Shown here one piece after another: positions 23,752 to 31,576 of a DNA stretch of 33,620 nucleotides (positions within the stretch are counted from its first letter, which is position 1; the number at the start of each line of letters is the position of its first letter). The stretch spans positions 1 to 33,620 of the forward strand of contig RAYB01000050.1 of the NCBI GenBank assembly GCA_003669055.1, read 5' to 3'. The translations under genes were made by a program, and so were the position numbers. Below the pieces are notes generated by a model. It worked only from the letters and a program-made list of their open reading frames with translations, was not told the origin of the DNA and did not search any database. The DNA comes from a bacterium 1XD21-70 (lineage in GTDB: Bacteria > Bacillota > Clostridia > Lachnospirales > Lachnospiraceae).

Positions 23752-25041
23752 ATGGAAGGAAGGAAAAGGAAGAAAAGACCGTTTCGCCGGTGCCTGATAG
23801 GGACGTTCTGGCTTGCTTTGCTGTTTACAGCGGGATTTACGTGGTTTTATGTGGAGCGGAGGATCCCGGACCATTTGAGTGTGGTGGTGGATGAGAGGGA
23901 GGAGTTTGATTTTGCCTTGCCGTTCCAGGTAACACTACGAAGCGAGAGTGAGGAGGTGGTGCTAGGCAACCAGTCCGATATCCCTTCTGACGAGATCCGG
24001 CTAAAGGTAGACGAGCCGTTTTCTCTGTATGCCAAGAACCAGGGGAGTTACCGGCTAGGGCTGAATCTGTTTGGCAGGTTCCGGTTTAAGGAGATCCGGC
24101 TGGATGTGGTGGACACGCATTATGCGGTTCCCTGCGGGGTTCCGGTGGGCATTTACCTGCGCTCAAGCGGCATTATGGTGATCGGGACCGGGCGGATCCG
24201 CTGCCAGAGCGGCGAGGAGATGGAACCGGCCTACGGTGTTCTGCAGTCCGGTGATTATATAGAGGCGATCAACGGGGAGCCGTTGCGGGATAAGGAGGCG
24301 CTGATCAGCAACTTAAACCACAATGGAGGGCAGGAGGTGCTCCTTAAGGTGCGCAGGGACGGTGAGGAACTGGAAATCCGCATGAACCCGGTGCAGGCGA
24401 TGGACGGCAATTATAAGCTGGGGGCATGGGTGCGGGACGATACCCAGGGGATCGGAACGCTGACCTATGTGGACACCAACGGGAATTTCGGAGCCCTGGG
24501 GCATGGGATCAGCGACAGTGACACCGGAGAGGTGGTGCAGATTGAGGAGGGGGCGCTGTATGAGACGGAGATCATGGGGATTGAGAAAGGGAGCGCCGGC
24601 AATCCCGGCGTGATGGCAGGGGTGATTTATTATGGCCCCGGGTCACGGCTGGGGGCGATCGAGGCGAACACCCAGGTGGGGATATTCGGGAAGGTCAATG
24701 AAAAGCTGCAGAAATCGCTTCCCGGGGAAGCGATGGAGATCGGCTACCGGCAAAACGTAAAGAAAGGCCAGGCGTGGATTCGCAGCAATGTGTCAGGGGA
24801 ACTGCGAGACTACGAGATTGAAATCCAGAAGGTGGATTATAATCCCATCCAGGAGAATAAAAGCCTGGTGATCCGGGTGGTGGACGAAGAACTCCTGCGT
24901 CTGACCGGGGGGATTGTCCAGGGTATGAGCGGCAGCCCGATTATCCAGGACGGAAAGCTGGTGGGGGCAGTGACCCATGTGTTTGTACAGGATTCGACCA
25001 GGGGATATGGGATATTTATTGAGGATATGATCTGGCGCTGA
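23752..25041 (+). CDS. spoIVB: SpoIVB serine peptidase, sporulation signal
   Basis: SpoIVB is made in the forespore, crosses its membrane and cleaves SpoIVFA, which triggers SpoIVFB and pro-sigma-K processing. The 429-residue protein has one N-terminal membrane segment (about residues 12-32). A PDZ domain lies at about 130-205, containing VLQSGDYIEAINGEPL. The S55 peptidase domain follows, with the catalytic histidine in GALGHGISD near residue 248 and the serine in QGMSGSPIIQDGKLVGAVTHV near 393. All catalytic motifs look intact. GAGGAGGT precedes the start. Its place right after recN is conserved in endospore formers, so the host is very likely a spore former. Confidence 0.95.
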   Translation: MEGRKRKKRPFRRCLIGTFWLALLFTAGFTWFYVERRIPDHLSVVVDEREEFDFALPFQVTLRSESEEVVLGNQSDIPSDEIRLKVDEPFSLYAKNQGSYRLGLNLFGRFRFKEIRLDVVDTHYAVPCGVPVGIYLRSSGIMVIGTGRIRCQSGEEMEPAYGVLQSGDYIEAINGEPLRDKEALISNLNHNGGQEVLLKVRRDGEELEIRMNPVQAMDGNYKLGAWVRDDTQGIGTLTYVDTNGNFGALGHGISDSDTGEVVQIEEGALYETEIMGIEKGSAGNPGVMAGVIYYGPGSRLGAIEANTQVGIFGKVNEKLQKSLPGEAMEIGYRQNVKKGQAWIRSNVSGELRDYEIEIQKVDYNPIQENKSLVIRVVDEELLRLTGGIVQGMSGSPIIQDGKLVGAVTHVFVQDSTRGYGIFIEDMIWR

Positions 25042-25134
25042 CCTCTTTTGTTTGTTAAATTTGCCAAAATAAGGTTTCTTTATGTCTCTGTTTATGGTAT
25101 TCTTATGGTAATGTTGATACCGAGGAGGGAAACT

Positions 25135-26013
25135 ATGAGATTTGGAGCATTAGAGGCAGGTGGGACAAAGATGGTCTGTGCAGTGGGGACCGAGGACGGG
25201 AAGATCTTAGAACAGATGTCAATCCCGACAGAGACCCCGGAGGTGACCATGCCAAAGCTTTTGGCGTATTTTAAGGACAAGGATATCGCCGCCCTGGGGA
25301 TCGGCTGTTTCGGGCCGGTGGATCTTGACCGGGATTCAGAGACCTACGGCCATATCCTGATGACCCCCAAGCTGGCGTGGCGCGGGTATGATATCTGTGG
25401 GTATTTCCGGGACAATTTAAAGGTTCCGGTAGGGTTTGACACCGATGTCAACGGCTCCATGCTGGGGGAGAGCACCTGGGGCTGCGCAAAAGGCCTGGAC
25501 ACTGCCATCTATATCACGGTAGGGACAGGGGTCGGGGTTGGGGTGCTCGCCGGGGGGAAGCTGCTCCACGGGATGCAGCACCCGGAAGGGGGCCATATGC
25601 TGATCCCTGCCCGGAAGGATGACCCCTACAAGGGAAAATGCCCCAGCCACGGGCATTGCCTGGAGGGGCTGGCAGCAGGGCCGGCCATCGAGGAGCGCTG
25701 GGGAGCCAAAGGGACTGCCCTTGCAGGCAGGCCGGAGGTGTGGGAACTGGAAGCCTACTATCTGGCCTATGCCATCACCAACTATATCCTGGTTCTGTCC
25801 CCCAAAAAGATCATTTTGGGCGGCGGCGTCATGCACCAGCAGCAGCTGTTTCCGATGGTGCGGAAGAATGTGGGGGAACTGCTGGGCGGCTATCTTGTAA
25901 CGAAAGAACTTAAGGATATGGATACATATATAGTGCCTCCGTCCCTGGAGGACAACCAGGGGATCTTGGGGGCGATGAAGCTGGGGATGGATGCCCTTTT
26001 GGAAACCAGATAA
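25135..26013 (+). CDS. ROK family fructokinase
   Basis: The 292-residue sugar kinase should phosphorylate fructose to fructose-6-phosphate. The N-terminal phosphate-binding motif is FGALEAGGTKMVCAVG. TVGTGVGVGVLAGG near residue 130 is the second glycine-rich element. The zinc-binding ROK motif appears as CPSHGHCLEGLAAGPAIE near residue 168, and the CLEG form is typical of ScrK/GmuE-type fructokinases. An open frame runs back to 25048, but GAGGAGGG before ATG 25135 and the family start decide. TGGTATTCT (around 25095-25103) is a possible extended -10 promoter. A mannose-6-phosphate isomerase gene follows after 15 bp. Confidence 0.9.
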   Translation: MRFGALEAGGTKMVCAVGTEDGKILEQMSIPTETPEVTMPKLLAYFKDKDIAALGIGCFGPVDLDRDSETYGHILMTPKLAWRGYDICGYFRDNLKVPVGFDTDVNGSMLGESTWGCAKGLDTAIYITVGTGVGVGVLAGGKLLHGMQHPEGGHMLIPARKDDPYKGKCPSHGHCLEGLAAGPAIEERWGAKGTALAGRPEVWELEAYYLAYAITNYILVLSPKKIILGGGVMHQQQLFPMVRKNVGELLGGYLVTKELKDMDTYIVPPSLEDNQGILGAMKLGMDALLETR

Positions 26014-26028
26014 GGGAGGAAGCTGGAA

Positions 26029-26961
26029 ATGAGGGAAATCATAAGGCTGGAGCCTGTTTTTAAAGAGATGGTATGGGGCGGAAACCGGATGAGGGAGTAT
26101 TTTGGATATGAGATCCCGGGCGAGGACACAGGGGAGGCATGGGTGGTAAGCGCCCATCCCCAGGGGGACTGCCGGATATCAGGGGGGAGTTTTGCGGGAA
26201 AGAGCCTGTCCTGGCTGTGGAAAAACCACAGGGAACTTTTCGGGAATACGGAAGGGGAAGAATTCCCGCTGCTGGTCAAGTTCATCGATGCCAGGGAGGA
26301 CCTAAGCATCCAGGTGCATCCCGACGATGCCTACGCCAAAACCCATGAAAACGGGGCGAGGGGCAAGACAGAGTGCTGGTATATCCTGGACTGTGAGCCA
26401 GGTGCGGACATTATCGTAGGCCACCGCGCAGGGACGAAGGAAGAGATGAGGCAGCTGATGGAGGAGAACCGCTGGCAGGATTTTTTGAAGGTACGCCCCA
26501 TCCGCCCCGGGGATTTTTTCCAGATCCCGCCAGGGACCGTGCATGCGATCCGCCAGGGGACGCTGCTGATTGAGATCCAGCAGAATTCTGCGGTCACCTA
26601 CCGGATGTACGATTACGGGCGCATGCCTGGAGGGAAGCCCCGTGAACTCCACCTGGCACAGGCTCTTGACGTGGTACGGTGCCCCCATGAGGACGGCGCA
26701 GGAGAGCGCACAACCTCCCATGGGGAAGGCTACGACAAGGAATTTTTGGTTTCCTGCCCCTTCTACACGGTGGAGAAATATGACATCCAGGGTTCCATGG
26801 AAATGGAACAGGACCAGCCGTTTCTGATTGCCAGTGTGATCGGAGGGGAGGGAAGCATAGACGGATGCCCGGTAAAAAAAGGGTGCTGCTTCATCCTCCC
26901 GGCCGGTTATGGGAGGTTCCGGATGGAGGGGGACCTTAGTGTTGTGACGGCGCATATTTGA
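26029..26961 (+). CDS. manA: Mannose-6-phosphate isomerase, class I
   Basis: The zinc enzyme interconverts mannose-6-phosphate and fructose-6-phosphate. The 310-residue cupin protein has the metal site residues in IQVHPDDAYA near residue 97, KTECWYIL near 118 and PGTVHAI near 170. The short class I form is typical of Firmicutes. GGAGG lies upstream of the ATG. It is 15 bp after the fructokinase gene, so both enzymes probably work together to feed hexoses into fructose-6-phosphate. The long-hairpin element starts 8 bp after the stop codon. Confidence 0.93.
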   Translation: MREIIRLEPVFKEMVWGGNRMREYFGYEIPGEDTGEAWVVSAHPQGDCRISGGSFAGKSLSWLWKNHRELFGNTEGEEFPLLVKFIDAREDLSIQVHPDDAYAKTHENGARGKTECWYILDCEPGADIIVGHRAGTKEEMRQLMEENRWQDFLKVRPIRPGDFFQIPPGTVHAIRQGTLLIEIQQNSAVTYRMYDYGRMPGGKPRELHLAQALDVVRCPHEDGAGERTTSHGEGYDKEFLVSCPFYTVEKYDIQGSMEMEQDQPFLIASVIGGEGSIDGCPVKKGCCFILPAGYGRFRMEGDLSVVTAHI

Positions 26962-26968
26962 GGGGTAC

Positions 26969-27237
26969 GCCCTGTGGAAACAAGACGGCGCAGGCTGCCG
27001 GCGGCAGGGCACAGGCTTTGTCTGCTTTGCGGTTTCGTGATTTAAGGGTTTCTAAAGCTTGGGGATTTTGTGAAGAGCGAAACAAAAATGCATAAACTCG
27101 CTGTGCTCAGACAGTATGCATTTTTGTTTCATCACAAAATCCCCAAACTTAAGAATCCCTAAAATCTCTGCAAATGCAAAGCAGACAGAATCTGTGCCCT
27201 GCCGCCGGCAGCCTGCGCCGTCTTGTTTCCACAGGGC
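26969..27237. repeat. Long-hairpin element, copy 2
   Basis: This 269-bp segment is an almost complete inverted repeat. The outer arms (26969-27014 and 27192-27237) are perfectly complementary over 46 bp and GC-rich. A second block TGTCTGCTTTGC (27020-27031) pairs with 27176-27187. The inner arms (27079-27094 and 27115-27130) are a perfect 16-bp inverted repeat ending in ATGCATA, around a 20-nt loop that is the reverse complement of the loop of copy 1 with one change. Core and middle sections are homologous to 265-463 in opposite orientation; the outer arms are unrelated. No protein is encoded. It lies between manA and the AT-rich accessory region and could stop transcription from both sides. 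Confidence 0.85.
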
Positions 27238-27295
27238 TGGATGCCTGCCTTTTTGTGCAAGGCGTAAACGTTCTTAAAAAATTTACAAAGAACTA

Positions 27296-27323
27296 TTGGC
27301 AAAGGGGCATTGGTGCATATACT
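27296..27323 (+). promoter_or_regulatory. Promoter of arsR-type gene
   Basis: TTGGCA (27296-27301) and TATACT (27318-27323) are 16 bp apart. The start codon follows 35 bp later. An autoregulatory operator would be expected here, but I see no convincing symmetrical site. Confidence 0.5.
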
Positions 27324-27358
27324 ATTCATATCAAAAAAAATCGATGTGAGGTGGACGC

Positions 27359-27643
27359 ATGAGGACTCACCAAGAAAGTGCAAGGATATTTAAGACTTTG
27401 TGCGACCCTAAACGCCTTGCAATTTTGGAGCAATTGCGCAGTGGCGAGAAATGCGCCTGTGTATTGCAAGAACCGATGGATTTGACACAGTCGGGCCTAT
27501 CTTATCATATGAAAGTTCTATGTGATTCCGGGCTTGTGGTGAGCCGTCAAGAAGGCAAATGGACACATTACCGTTTGAGTAATACAGGCAGGGATGAAGC
27601 AGTAAAGCTACTACTGGCTCTTACTACACCGGATGCAGAATAA
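27359..27643 (+). CDS. ArsR/SmtB family transcriptional regulator
   Basis: The 94-residue winged-helix protein has the family pattern: FKTLCDPKRLAILEQLRSGEKCACVL, then LTQSGLSYHMKVLCDSGLV as recognition helix region, then the wing SRQEGKWTHYRLS. The cysteine pair in CACVL is the classical ArsR alpha-3 metalloid site, so it may sense arsenite or a similar ion. GAGGTGG precedes the ATG. Normally a transporter or reductase gene follows; here there is a hairpin and a broken transposase gene, so the target operon is missing or elsewhere. Codon use is more AT-rich than in the upstream genes. Confidence 0.9.
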   Translation: MRTHQESARIFKTLCDPKRLAILEQLRSGEKCACVLQEPMDLTQSGLSYHMKVLCDSGLVVSRQEGKWTHYRLSNTGRDEAVKLLLALTTPDAE

Positions 27644-27671
27644 GTGTGTGAATGTACCTCATATGACAGAT

Positions 27672-27698
27672 AAACGCCATCATAGCGAGATGGCGTTT
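27672..27698 (+). terminator. Hairpin after arsR-type gene
   Basis: AAACGCCATC and GATGGCGTTT form a perfect 10-bp stem with a 7-nt loop 28 bp after the stop codon. The T-run is short (TTT, within the stem), so it may be a weak terminator. Confidence 0.5.
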
Positions 27699-27701
27699 CA
27701 G

Positions 27702-28325
27702 ACTGTAGACAAAGTCCCGCATTTTTGTGCGGGATTTTTCTATGCCAAATGTCGTAAACTTCAGTGTTTATGCAGATTTTGGTGTACTTTTCTGGTATAT
27801 ATAGAAGCAACAAATCAAGGCAGGTATTTTTACTTATGATGACCCGGAATGCAGATAAAAAAAGAGGACAGGTGCAGTTTCTCTGCATGGATGACATGGC
27901 ACCACAGGATCACCTTCTACGAACCATAGACAAGGCGATTGGCTGGAACTTTATTTATGGCCTTGTAGCCGAAAAATATTCGCCGGACAATGGCCGCCCC
28001 AGTATGGATTCCATGATGCTGATCAAGATTCCTTTTATTCAGTATCTCTACGGAATCAAAAGCATGCGGCAGACCTGTAAGGAAATAGAGGTGAATGTTG
28101 CCTACAGATGGTTTCTTGGCTTGGATATGATGGATAAGGTGCCGCATTTTTCTACATTCGGAAAAAATTATACCAGACGATTTAAGGATACAGATCTTTT
28201 TGAACAGATATTCTCCCATATCCTGATGGAGTGTTATAAATTTAAACTCGTTGATCCCAGTGAGGTTTTTGTGGATGCCACTCATGTAAAGGCAAGGGCC
28301 AACAACAAAAAGATGCACAAACAAT
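27702..28325 (+). mobile_element. IS1182-type insertion sequence, left part only
   Basis: The segment holds a transposase start and its upstream end region. The left boundary is placed near the sequence CTGTAGACAAAGTCCCGC (about 27703), which looks like an IS end but is inferred. The right boundary is the point where the transposase reading frame leaves the family pattern, near 28320-28325. No matching right end is visible before the following element. Confidence 0.6.
27715..27739 (+). terminator. Terminator inside the IS left end
   Basis: TCCCGCA and TGCGGGA form a 7-bp stem over a T-rich 6-nt loop, followed by TTTTT. Such hairpins at IS ends can stop outside transcription from entering the transposase gene. 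Confidence 0.75.
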
Positions 28326-28327
28326 AA
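27836..28327 (+). pseudogene. Truncated IS1182 family transposase
   Basis: The frame gives 163 residues, while IS1182 transposases have about 450-550. The N-terminal domain is well preserved: QVQFLCMDDMAPQDHLLRTID, SMMLIKIPFIQYLYGIKSMR and NVAYRWFLGLDMMDKVPHFSTFGKNY. The first catalytic aspartate region is present as EVFVDATHVKARANNKK. The sequence then ends abruptly after KMHKQ with a stop codon. The remaining catalytic residues are absent, so the fragment cannot transpose. The break is where the next mobile element begins, which suggests that element inserted into or deleted the transposase. Confidence 0.88.
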
Positions 28328-28375
28328 AGTGCAGCACTACAGATCCTGAAAGCGGATGGTTCCGCAAAGGGTGAT

Positions 28376-28622
<247 letters not shown>

Positions 28623-28696
28623 AAAGCAGTTGTAGGAAAGGAGCAGGAAAAACCTTATAACCGCTGAAATTCAACGCAGAAAGGAGCTGTTGTTTT

Positions 28697-29068
28697 ATGA
28701 AATCTCTATTTGAGGAAATGGGCGGCACATATCGTCAAGAGGGTAATTATCTCATTCCCAACCTTGTTTTACTGGACACCGGCAATTATCAGATCGGCAA
28801 ATACGGGCGTATGCGCCGCAGCTATTTGAAAGAACATCATCCAATCCTGTATAACAACTATCTGTTAGAGGGAAGACTGTTCAGGCATTTGTCCGAGATC
28901 GACCACGCCTGCAACGAGCGTATGGAAATCATTGTCACTGCTATGACGAAACAGGAGGGCGTGGCCGAAGCACTCAAAGCGACTGACCAAATGGAATGGG
29001 TGCGCCGCATGAACAGCATCCGCAACCGTGCGGAGGAAATTGTGCTGACCGAACTTGTATATGCTTAA
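28697..29068 (+). CDS. TnpV family transposon-encoded protein
   Basis: The 123-residue protein matches the TnpV family known from Tn4451 and related clostridial elements. Typical features are the start FEEMGGTYRQEGNYLIPNL, the RRSYLKEHHPILYNNYLLEG block, and MEWVRRMNSIRNRAEEIVL near the end. Its function is not known. AAAGGAG lies upstream of the ATG. It is followed by a strong hairpin. It is a good marker that this DNA came from an integrative element. Confidence 0.88.
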   Translation: MKSLFEEMGGTYRQEGNYLIPNLVLLDTGNYQIGKYGRMRRSYLKEHHPILYNNYLLEGRLFRHLSEIDHACNERMEIIVTAMTKQEGVAEALKATDQMEWVRRMNSIRNRAEEIVLTELVYA

Positions 29069-29072
29069 ACGA

Positions 29073-29109
29073 ATGCCCGTTATCGGTTGTATTGGCTGAT
29101 AACGGGCAT
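29073..29109. terminator. Bidirectional terminator-like hairpin
   Basis: ATGCCCGTTATC (29073-29084) and GATAACGGGCAT (29098-29109) form a perfect 12-bp stem over a 13-nt loop between the convergent TnpV and AlbA_2-type genes. T-rich sequence follows on the plus strand, though not as one run. Confidence 0.7.
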
Positions 29110-29113
29110 AACT

Positions 29114-30571
29114 TTATTTCTGCGGCTCGATGAACTGATATTTTCCTTTTCCGTATCCGCTGACAGCCACAATCAATCCAGCATTTTTCAGCTTGGTAAT
29201 GAGATTGCCGGCAGCGGTAACAGAATCATTTGTAATAGCAGCAATATCGGAACGACCGAAAATGCCGTCAATTCCCATGCTTGCATAGACGGCCATTGCC
29301 TTTTCAATCGTAGATTGGCTTGCGTTTAGTTTCCTAATCGCAACCTCAATCGCAACATGATCGGGGGCAATCGCAAGATTTTCATCCTGAATCGTAACCT
29401 TTGCTGCGTTTACTGCTGTACCGTAATTCAGATTATATAGCGTGACTTGGAAGAAGGTAACATCGGAATAGAACTTAGGCTCCAGTTCCGCACGGTAGTT
29501 ATGGGCGGCATAGTAGGCTTCCGTGATTTTCTTGAATCCGCTGCCTTGTCGCTCCATATATCCCAACCGGGCAAATACGTCTGCCAGAACCGGATTGCGC
29601 CGGGTGGAGGAAATATTGGATATATCTCTTTCCTGTATCCGAGTGCCGTCAGCCATACCGCCGGGAGAAGTAATTGTAAGACGGTCATCATAAATATCAA
29701 TATGGACTTCGCTGCCCAAAATGAGATAATCCCGGTGGATCAGCGCATTGACAAGAGCTTCAAAAACGCTTCGTTCACAATAATCGGGCATTTCAATACG
29801 AGAGTTGGCGGTTTTCTTCCAGCGGGTTTTCATATTCCGCTTTACAAATCCTACGCCCTCATTGAGCAGAATAATCAAGCTGCCGGAATATTCTGCGCTG
29901 TCGAGAGCATCCACCATGCCGCCGCTTTTATCTAAGCCGTTCCATCGTGTGCAGAACAGACGAGAATATCTGTTCGGGGAATCGTCCGCAAGCAAAGCGC
30001 CTGTATTGGTCAGCTTGCCATAGTTGTCCCTTATGTCAAAGGAATCGAACAGCTTATCTTCCATGCTGTTGCCCGTCCAGACCTTGTACCGTTCCCGCAG
30101 CTTGGAAAAGGCGTAATCCTTGAAATCATATTCAGAGGTCAGCGCATCAAAGGTGCGGTTCATACCCTTTAGAATAAGCTGATTCAGCACATAGGCGGGA
30201 GCAATCACACTTTCATTGCCAATGCGGATGTAGGCTTCCATTACGCCATCGGCCTTGTAATAATAAGGCGTTGTGCGTCCAACGGAAACGGTCAGCACCA
30301 GAAGATCCTTTCCGTTTTCTCTTTCGGGGGCAAGGATGAAATTGGGGTACGGTGTGATGCGCTCTTTAATCAGGCGGCTGATTGCCTCCGCATCGGTTTG
30401 TGCATCGGCAAGGCCAATTACATTCCGGTCATTATCAATGCCGAAGAACAGAGTGCCACCAATTCCGTTTGCAAAGGCACTGACACTTTTAAGCCAGCTT
30501 TTCGGTTTCTTCACTTCCAAAGCAACCTTGAAATCGCATTCCGTTGCTTCTGCAATCCATCTGTCTATCAT
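29114..30571 (-). CDS. AlbA_2/Schlafen-type protein with GHKL-like domain (RecG-like C-terminus)
   Basis: The 485-residue protein starts with an AlbA_2 (Schlafen-type) putative nucleic-acid-binding domain, residues 1-120. It contains VSAFANGIGGTLFFGIDNDRNVIGL, quoted here only in its key part FANGIGGTLFFGID. The middle has a HATPase_c_4-like region with VFEALVNALIHRDY, YDDRLTITSPGGM and RRNPVLADVFARLGYMERQGSG. The C-terminal 70 residues look like a winged helix. Such proteins are often called RecG-like but have no helicase motor. I chose ATG 30571, with AAAGGAAG upstream. It begins 20 bp after the zinc-finger gene stop, and the two share a promoter. The role is probably regulatory or defensive; that is an inference. 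Confidence 0.85.
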   Translation of the reverse strand: MIDRWIAEATECDFKVALEVKKPKSWLKSVSAFANGIGGTLFFGIDNDRNVIGLADAQTDAEAISRLIKERITPYPNFILAPERENGKDLLVLTVSVGRTTPYYYKADGVMEAYIRIGNESVIAPAYVLNQLILKGMNRTFDALTSEYDFKDYAFSKLRERYKVWTGNSMEDKLFDSFDIRDNYGKLTNTGALLADDSPNRYSRLFCTRWNGLDKSGGMVDALDSAEYSGSLIILLNEGVGFVKRNMKTRWKKTANSRIEMPDYCERSVFEALVNALIHRDYLILGSEVHIDIYDDRLTITSPGGMADGTRIQERDISNISSTRRNPVLADVFARLGYMERQGSGFKKITEAYYAAHNYRAELEPKFYSDVTFFQVTLYNLNYGTAVNAAKVTIQDENLAIAPDHVAIEVAIRKLNASQSTIEKAMAVYASMGIDGIFGRSDIAAITNDSVTAAGNLITKLKNAGLIVAVSGYGKGKYQFIEPQK

Positions 30572-30590
30572 AAATTCGCTTCCTTTCCCA

Positions 30591-31493
30591 TCATTCCTTC
30601 TTATCCTTTGCCCGGCTCTTATAAACATTGTACTTATTCTTACACTGGGGGCTACAAAATACAGCGCTCGGTCTGCTTGCGACAAATGCTTTGGTGCAAT
30701 GCCTGCAAAGGCGGATCGGATTCTCGCTGTCGGTCAGCATGAAACTGAACATCATCTGTATACCAAGCAGCAGCGAATGAAAATCCCATACGATTGTCGG
30801 CTTGTCCAGCAGGGCGATGTGGTAGGTAGGCGCATTGCCGCCAAACGCTGCCATGCTCTCCTGCATGATCTGCCGGGTATCTTCATCCAGCGTGTCGTAG
30901 TCCTCGTAGTAGAGGAAACTGTTGACATAGGTAAATGCCCAATCAATAAACTGCTGCTTCATCCAGTCATAGCGTTCAGCATACTCCTGCTGAAAGCTCA
31001 TATTGACCGCCATGGGCTTATCTGTCATGGTCATGGCTAGTGCCATCATAATGCGGTCATTCTGAATATTCCACATGGACTCTACGCCACGCTTGATAAC
31101 ATCCAGCTTATCAAAAGGAAAGAACAAATCCAGATAGTCCTCCGTGGACATGGTTTCCTCTTTGATGAAATGATTTTTCGGCAGATATACCGCTTCATAG
31201 TCCATAAAGCTTGGCGTGGTCGGCAGCGCAGTCATCAGACCAAACAGGCCGAACTTTACGGCAAACTGCTGGATCGCCTTTTGGATTTCCGCATCTGGCT
31301 TCTTGCCCATACCCATGCGTCCGATGTTGATGGCATCCAGGACGATCCGCTGATACTCCGCCAGCGGGTCATAGATGCTCGGCTGTGCTGTTTTTGCGGG
31401 CGTGAGATATAAGGTGCCGTCTTCCGCCGCTTTCCATTCGTATTCACTATATCGCACCCAACCCATGCTGGTGCGTTCAAACAGGTTTTTCAT
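30591..31493 (-). CDS. Zinc-finger protein of integrative elements (DUF6076-like)
   Basis: The 300-residue protein has no enzyme motif that I recognise. The C-terminal LCRHCTKAF and FCSPQCKNKYNVYKSR form a four-cysteine CGNR-type zinc finger, which suggests nucleic-acid binding. The preceding 250 residues are mostly helical, with many tryptophans and acidic residues. Proteins of this type appear as cargo of clostridial integrative elements. ATG 31493 has GGAGGG upstream; a TTG two codons earlier is less likely. The AlbA_2-type gene follows closely, so they are one operon. The DUF number is from memory of the family and less certain than the zinc finger. Confidence 0.7.
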   Translation of the reverse strand: MKNLFERTSMGWVRYSEYEWKAAEDGTLYLTPAKTAQPSIYDPLAEYQRIVLDAINIGRMGMGKKPDAEIQKAIQQFAVKFGLFGLMTALPTTPSFMDYEAVYLPKNHFIKEETMSTEDYLDLFFPFDKLDVIKRGVESMWNIQNDRIMMALAMTMTDKPMAVNMSFQQEYAERYDWMKQQFIDWAFTYVNSFLYYEDYDTLDEDTRQIMQESMAAFGGNAPTYHIALLDKPTIVWDFHSLLLGIQMMFSFMLTDSENPIRLCRHCTKAFVASRPSAVFCSPQCKNKYNVYKSRAKDKKE

Positions 31494-31547
31494 CGTCAAA
31501 ACCCTCCGCTATGTATTGTAACCCAAATAACTCAAAATTATATTACC

Positions 31548-31576
31548 ATTATACTATTTCGCTTTCCCGGAATCAA
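31548..31576 (-). promoter_or_regulatory. Sigma-A promoter of the zinc-finger/AlbA_2 operon
   Basis: On the minus strand TTGATT (31571-31576) is followed after exactly 17 bp by a perfect TATAAT (31548-31553). The promoter overlaps the last codons and stop of the sigma-like gene, so the two downstream genes can be expressed independently. Confidence 0.65.

Noticed and set aside
27672-27739. Two successive hairpins considered as a CRISPR-like or riboswitch structure
   Set aside because: There is no repeat-spacer pattern and no ligand-core signature. They are better explained as a gene-end hairpin and an IS-end terminator.
30273-31040. Plus-strand frame of 255 codons over the AlbA_2 and zinc-finger genes
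   Set aside because: Both minus-strand genes have recognisable domains and start signals; the plus frame has none.
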